NCBI GenBank assembly: GCA_023264215.1
Contig: JALQSY010000095.1
Location: forward strand, 1-6,702
Direction: 5' to 3'
Source of the DNA: Candidatus Nanopelagicales bacterium
GTDB lineage: Bacteria > Actinomycetota > Actinomycetes > S36-B12
DNA length: 6,702 nt
The translations under genes were made by a program, and so were the position numbers. The number at the start of each line of letters is the position of its first letter. Position 1 is the stretch's first letter. Below the pieces are notes generated by a model that was given only the letters and a program-made list of their open reading frames with translations, had not been told where the DNA came from and searched no databases. Of this stretch, positions 4,922 to 6,702 are shown piece after piece.

Positions 4922-5851
4922 GTGCGGCTTGGCGTCCTGGACATCGGTTCCAACACCGTTCACCTGCTCGTGGTCGATGCGCATCAGGGAGCGGCGCCGC
5001 TGCCGGCGTGGAAGTCCAAGATCTCGCTGCGCCTTGCCGAGCACCTGGGCGCCGACGGGAGCATCGACGACGAGGCCGCCGCCGACCTGGTCGAGTTCGC
5101 CCGGCATGCCCAGGAGGTCGCGGAGGACCTGGGGGTGACCGAGTTCCTCGCCTTCGCGACCTCGGCCATCCGCGAGGCCCCCAACGGCCTGGAGGTCATC
5201 CGGCTCATGCGCGAGCGGACCGGGCTCGACGTCGAGGTGCTGAGCGGCCCGGAGGAGGCTCGGCTCACGTTCTTGGCCGTGCGCCGCTGGTTCGGCTGGT
5301 CTGCCGGTCGCATCCTGGTCCTGGACATCGGCGGGGGCTCCCTGGAGCTCGCCACCGGCGCCGACGAGGAGCCCGAGGTGGCCCTGTCACTGCCCCTGGG
5401 TGCCGGGCGGCTGACGCGCGAGCACCTCTCGGGCGATCCGCCTGGTGACAAGCAGGTCAAGGTCGCCAGGCGAGCCGTGCGCGCCGCGCTGGGGGAGGTC
5501 GTCGGCCAGATCCTGCGCGCGGGTGAACCGCGCATCGCCGTCGCCACGTCGAAGACGTTCCGGCAACTGGCCCGCATCGCCGGCGCAGCGCCGTCGAGCG
5601 AGGGATTCCATGTACGACGCACCCTGTCGCGGGAGGACGTCCACCTGTGGGTGCCGAAGCTTGCCTCCATGACGACCGCCGAGCGCTCGCGACTGCCGGG
5701 TGTCTCGGAGTCGCGCGCCCCGCAGTTGCTCGCCGGGGCCATCGTCGCGGAGGCGGCCATGGACCTGCTCGGCGTGGACCGGCTGGAGATCGGCCCATGG
5801 GCCCTGAGGGAGGGCGTGATCCTGCGCCGGATCGACGGACTCGAGTCGTGA
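4922..5851 (+). CDS. ppx: Ppx/GppA-family exopolyphosphatase (PPX1 type)
   Basis: A 309-residue member of the ASKHA-fold Ppx/GppA family, which removes terminal phosphate from polyphosphate and in some members hydrolyses pppGpp. The first phosphate loop [11 protein letters not shown] is at 6-16 and FATSAIREA at 78-86. The [10 protein letters not shown] block (108-117) has E111/E112, one of which matches the catalytic Glu. The second phosphate loop [10 protein letters not shown] is at 134-143, and [12 protein letters not shown] (208-219) and CtpPWALREG-like text (PWALREG, 292-298) close the fold. The sequence closely resembles my recollection of M. tuberculosis PPX1 (Rv0496). It is short: it has the two ASKHA lobes but lacks the C-terminal HD-like domain of E. 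coli PPX. The GTG start puts the glycine loop at the very N-terminus, as in the family, and agrees with the TAGCGT promoter. The stop overlaps the next start by 4 nt. Confidence 0.93.
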   Translation: MRLGVLDIGSNTVHLLVVDAHQGAAPLPAWKSKISLRLAEHLGADGSIDDEAAADLVEFARHAQEVAEDLGVTEFLAFATSAIREAPNGLEVIRLMRERTGLDVEVLSGPEEARLTFLAVRRWFGWSAGRILVLDIGGGSLELATGADEEPEVALSLPLGAGRLTREHLSGDPPGDKQVKVARRAVRAALGEVVGQILRAGEPRIAVATSKTFRQLARIAGAAPSSEGFHVRRTLSREDVHLWVPKLASMTTAERSRLPGVSESRAPQLLAGAIVAEAAMDLLGVDRLEIGPWALREGVILRRIDGLES

Positions 5852-6702
5852 CCCAGGACACCGAGGTCGTCGGGCTCAGCACCGCCGAGGTCGCCGAGCG
5901 CGTGGCGCGCGGGGAGACCAATGACGCGCCCGATCCGCACAGCCGGAGCCTCGGCAGCATCATCCGCGCCAACACGCTCACGTGGTTCAACGCACTGATC
6001 GGCTCGATGTGGGTCGTGATGTGGTTCGTCGCGCCGTTCCAGGACTCGCTCTTCGGCTTCGTCATCGTGGCCAATTCGCTCATCGGCATCGTGCAGGAGT
6101 GGCGCGCCAGTCGCGCGCTGGCCAAGCTCTCGGTGATCGGCGAGGTGCGGCCGATGGTGCGGCGCGATGGAGCGGATGTCGAGGTGCGCCCCGCCGACGT
6201 CGTCCTCGACGACGTCGTGATCCTGCGTCCCGGAGACCAGCTCGTCGTGGACGGCGATGTCATCGCGGCCGAGGGCCTGGAGATCGACGAGAGCCTGCTC
6301 ACGGGCGAGGCCGATCCGGTCGACAAGTCCATCGGCGATCTCGCCATGTCCGGGTCCTTCGTCGTCGCCGGGAGTGGGATGTACGTCGCGACGCGTGTGG
6401 GACGCGACTCGTTCGCCGCCGGACTGACCGAGCAGGCCAAGAAGTTCACCCAGACGAAGTCCGAGTTGCGCGATGACATCGCGAAGTTCATCCGCCTCGC
6501 GTCATTCCTCATCCCGCCGGTGGGCATCGTCCTGCTCATCTCGCAGCTGCGGGCCAATCAGTCGGTCGACGACGCCATCCGGGGCACCATCGCCGGTGTC
6601 GTGACGATGGTCCCCGAGGGACTCGTGCTGCTCACCAGCATCGCGATGGCGGTCGCGGTGGTCAGGCTCGCGCAGCGCAAGGTCCTCGTGCAGGACCTCC
6701 CC
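5848..6702 (+). CDS. Cation-translocating P-type ATPase, CtpE-like (3' end outside window)
   Basis: The first 285 residues of a P-type ATPase that pumps a cation across the membrane. Membrane helices are predicted at ~45-63, 66-85, 214-234 and 245-273. The actuator domain lies between M2 and M3 and carries [14 protein letters not shown] (147-160), whose TGE drives dephosphorylation. M4 contains VPEGL (255-259); in SERCA-type pumps the PEGL glutamate is a Ca2+ ligand. The segment [14 protein letters not shown] and the following [10 protein letters not shown] closely resemble M. tuberculosis CtpE, reported as a Ca2+ transporter, so Ca2+ is the best guess. The DKTGT phosphorylation loop, nucleotide domain and M5 onward lie beyond the window. 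No N-terminal heavy-metal-binding domain or CxxC is present, arguing against a Cu/Cd/Zn pump. GTG 5848 overlaps the ppx TGA (GTGA), which implies translational coupling. Confidence 0.93.
   Translation, partial: MTQDTEVVGLSTAEVAERVARGETNDAPDPHSRSLGSIIRANTLTWFNALIGSMWVVMWFVAPFQDSLFGFVIVANSLIGIVQEWRASRALAKLSVIGEVRPMVRRDGADVEVRPADVVLDDVVILRPGDQLVVDGDVIAAEGLEIDESLLTGEADPVDKSIGDLAMSGSFVVAGSGMYVATRVGRDSFAAGLTEQAKKFTQTKSELRDDIAKFIRLASFLIPPVGIVLLISQLRANQSVDDAIRGTIAGVVTMVPEGLVLLTSIAMAVAVVRLAQRKVLVQDLP

Noticed and set aside
4984..5940. Long minus-strand open frame (318 codons) opposite ppx
   Set aside because: It is antisense to a clear Ppx/GppA protein; Ser/Arg/Pro-rich translation without motifs.
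5457..6557. Long minus-strand open frame (366 codons) opposite ppx and the P-type ATPase
   Set aside because: It crosses two well-supported + strand genes; low-complexity translation.

Overview
The window is high-GC DNA with GTG-rich starts, dense packing and actinobacterial protein families, including a MutY without a NUDIX domain, a PPX1-type exopolyphosphatase, a CtpE-type P-type ATPase and ClpC. It reads as a chromosomal, housekeeping stretch of an actinobacterium, possibly Propionibacteriales/Nocardioidaceae; the genus is a guess. There are no RNA genes, CRISPR arrays, transposases or phage genes.

Layout. 3-871 (+): the 3' end of clpC, then a small single-pass membrane protein with its own Shine-Dalgarno, probably one operon. 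872-1032: a short intergenic region between convergent genes, holding a 12-bp tandem repeat and an imperfect 20-bp inverted repeat with a 29-nt loop. 1033-1926 (-): mutY. 1927-2047: a divergent control region with a perfect 20-bp palindrome, an overlapping hairpin and a second operator-like palindrome. 2048-2677 (+): an anchored extracytoplasmic protein with a Pro/Thr-rich stalk. 2684-4063 (-): radA, meeting the previous gene tail to tail with 6 nt between. 4085-4852 (-): an uncharacterised cysteine-rich protein just upstream of radA. 4853-4921: a 69-nt divergent promoter region. 4922-5851 (+): a Ppx/GppA exopolyphosphatase. 5848 to the window end (+): a CtpE-like cation P-type ATPase that overlaps ppx by 4 nt.

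How the genes relate. ClpC (proteolysis), MutY (8-oxoG:A repair) and RadA (recombination branch processing) are stress and genome-maintenance functions. PPX (polyphosphate turnover) and the P-type ATPase (probably Ca2+) are linked by translational coupling. The mutY / membrane-protein / radA arrangement matches what I recall of the Mycobacterium tuberculosis mutY-canB-Rv3587c-disA-radA region, but with disA and canB absent from the expected places.

The most notable regulatory signal is a TANNNT hexamer placed exactly 6 nt before the start codon of radA, of the cysteine-rich gene and of ppx, with no Shine-Dalgarno. This is the expected pattern for leaderless transcripts. No clearly novel multi-gene system is visible. 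The best candidates for undescribed biology are the cysteine-rich protein paired with radA, and the intergenic inverted repeats.
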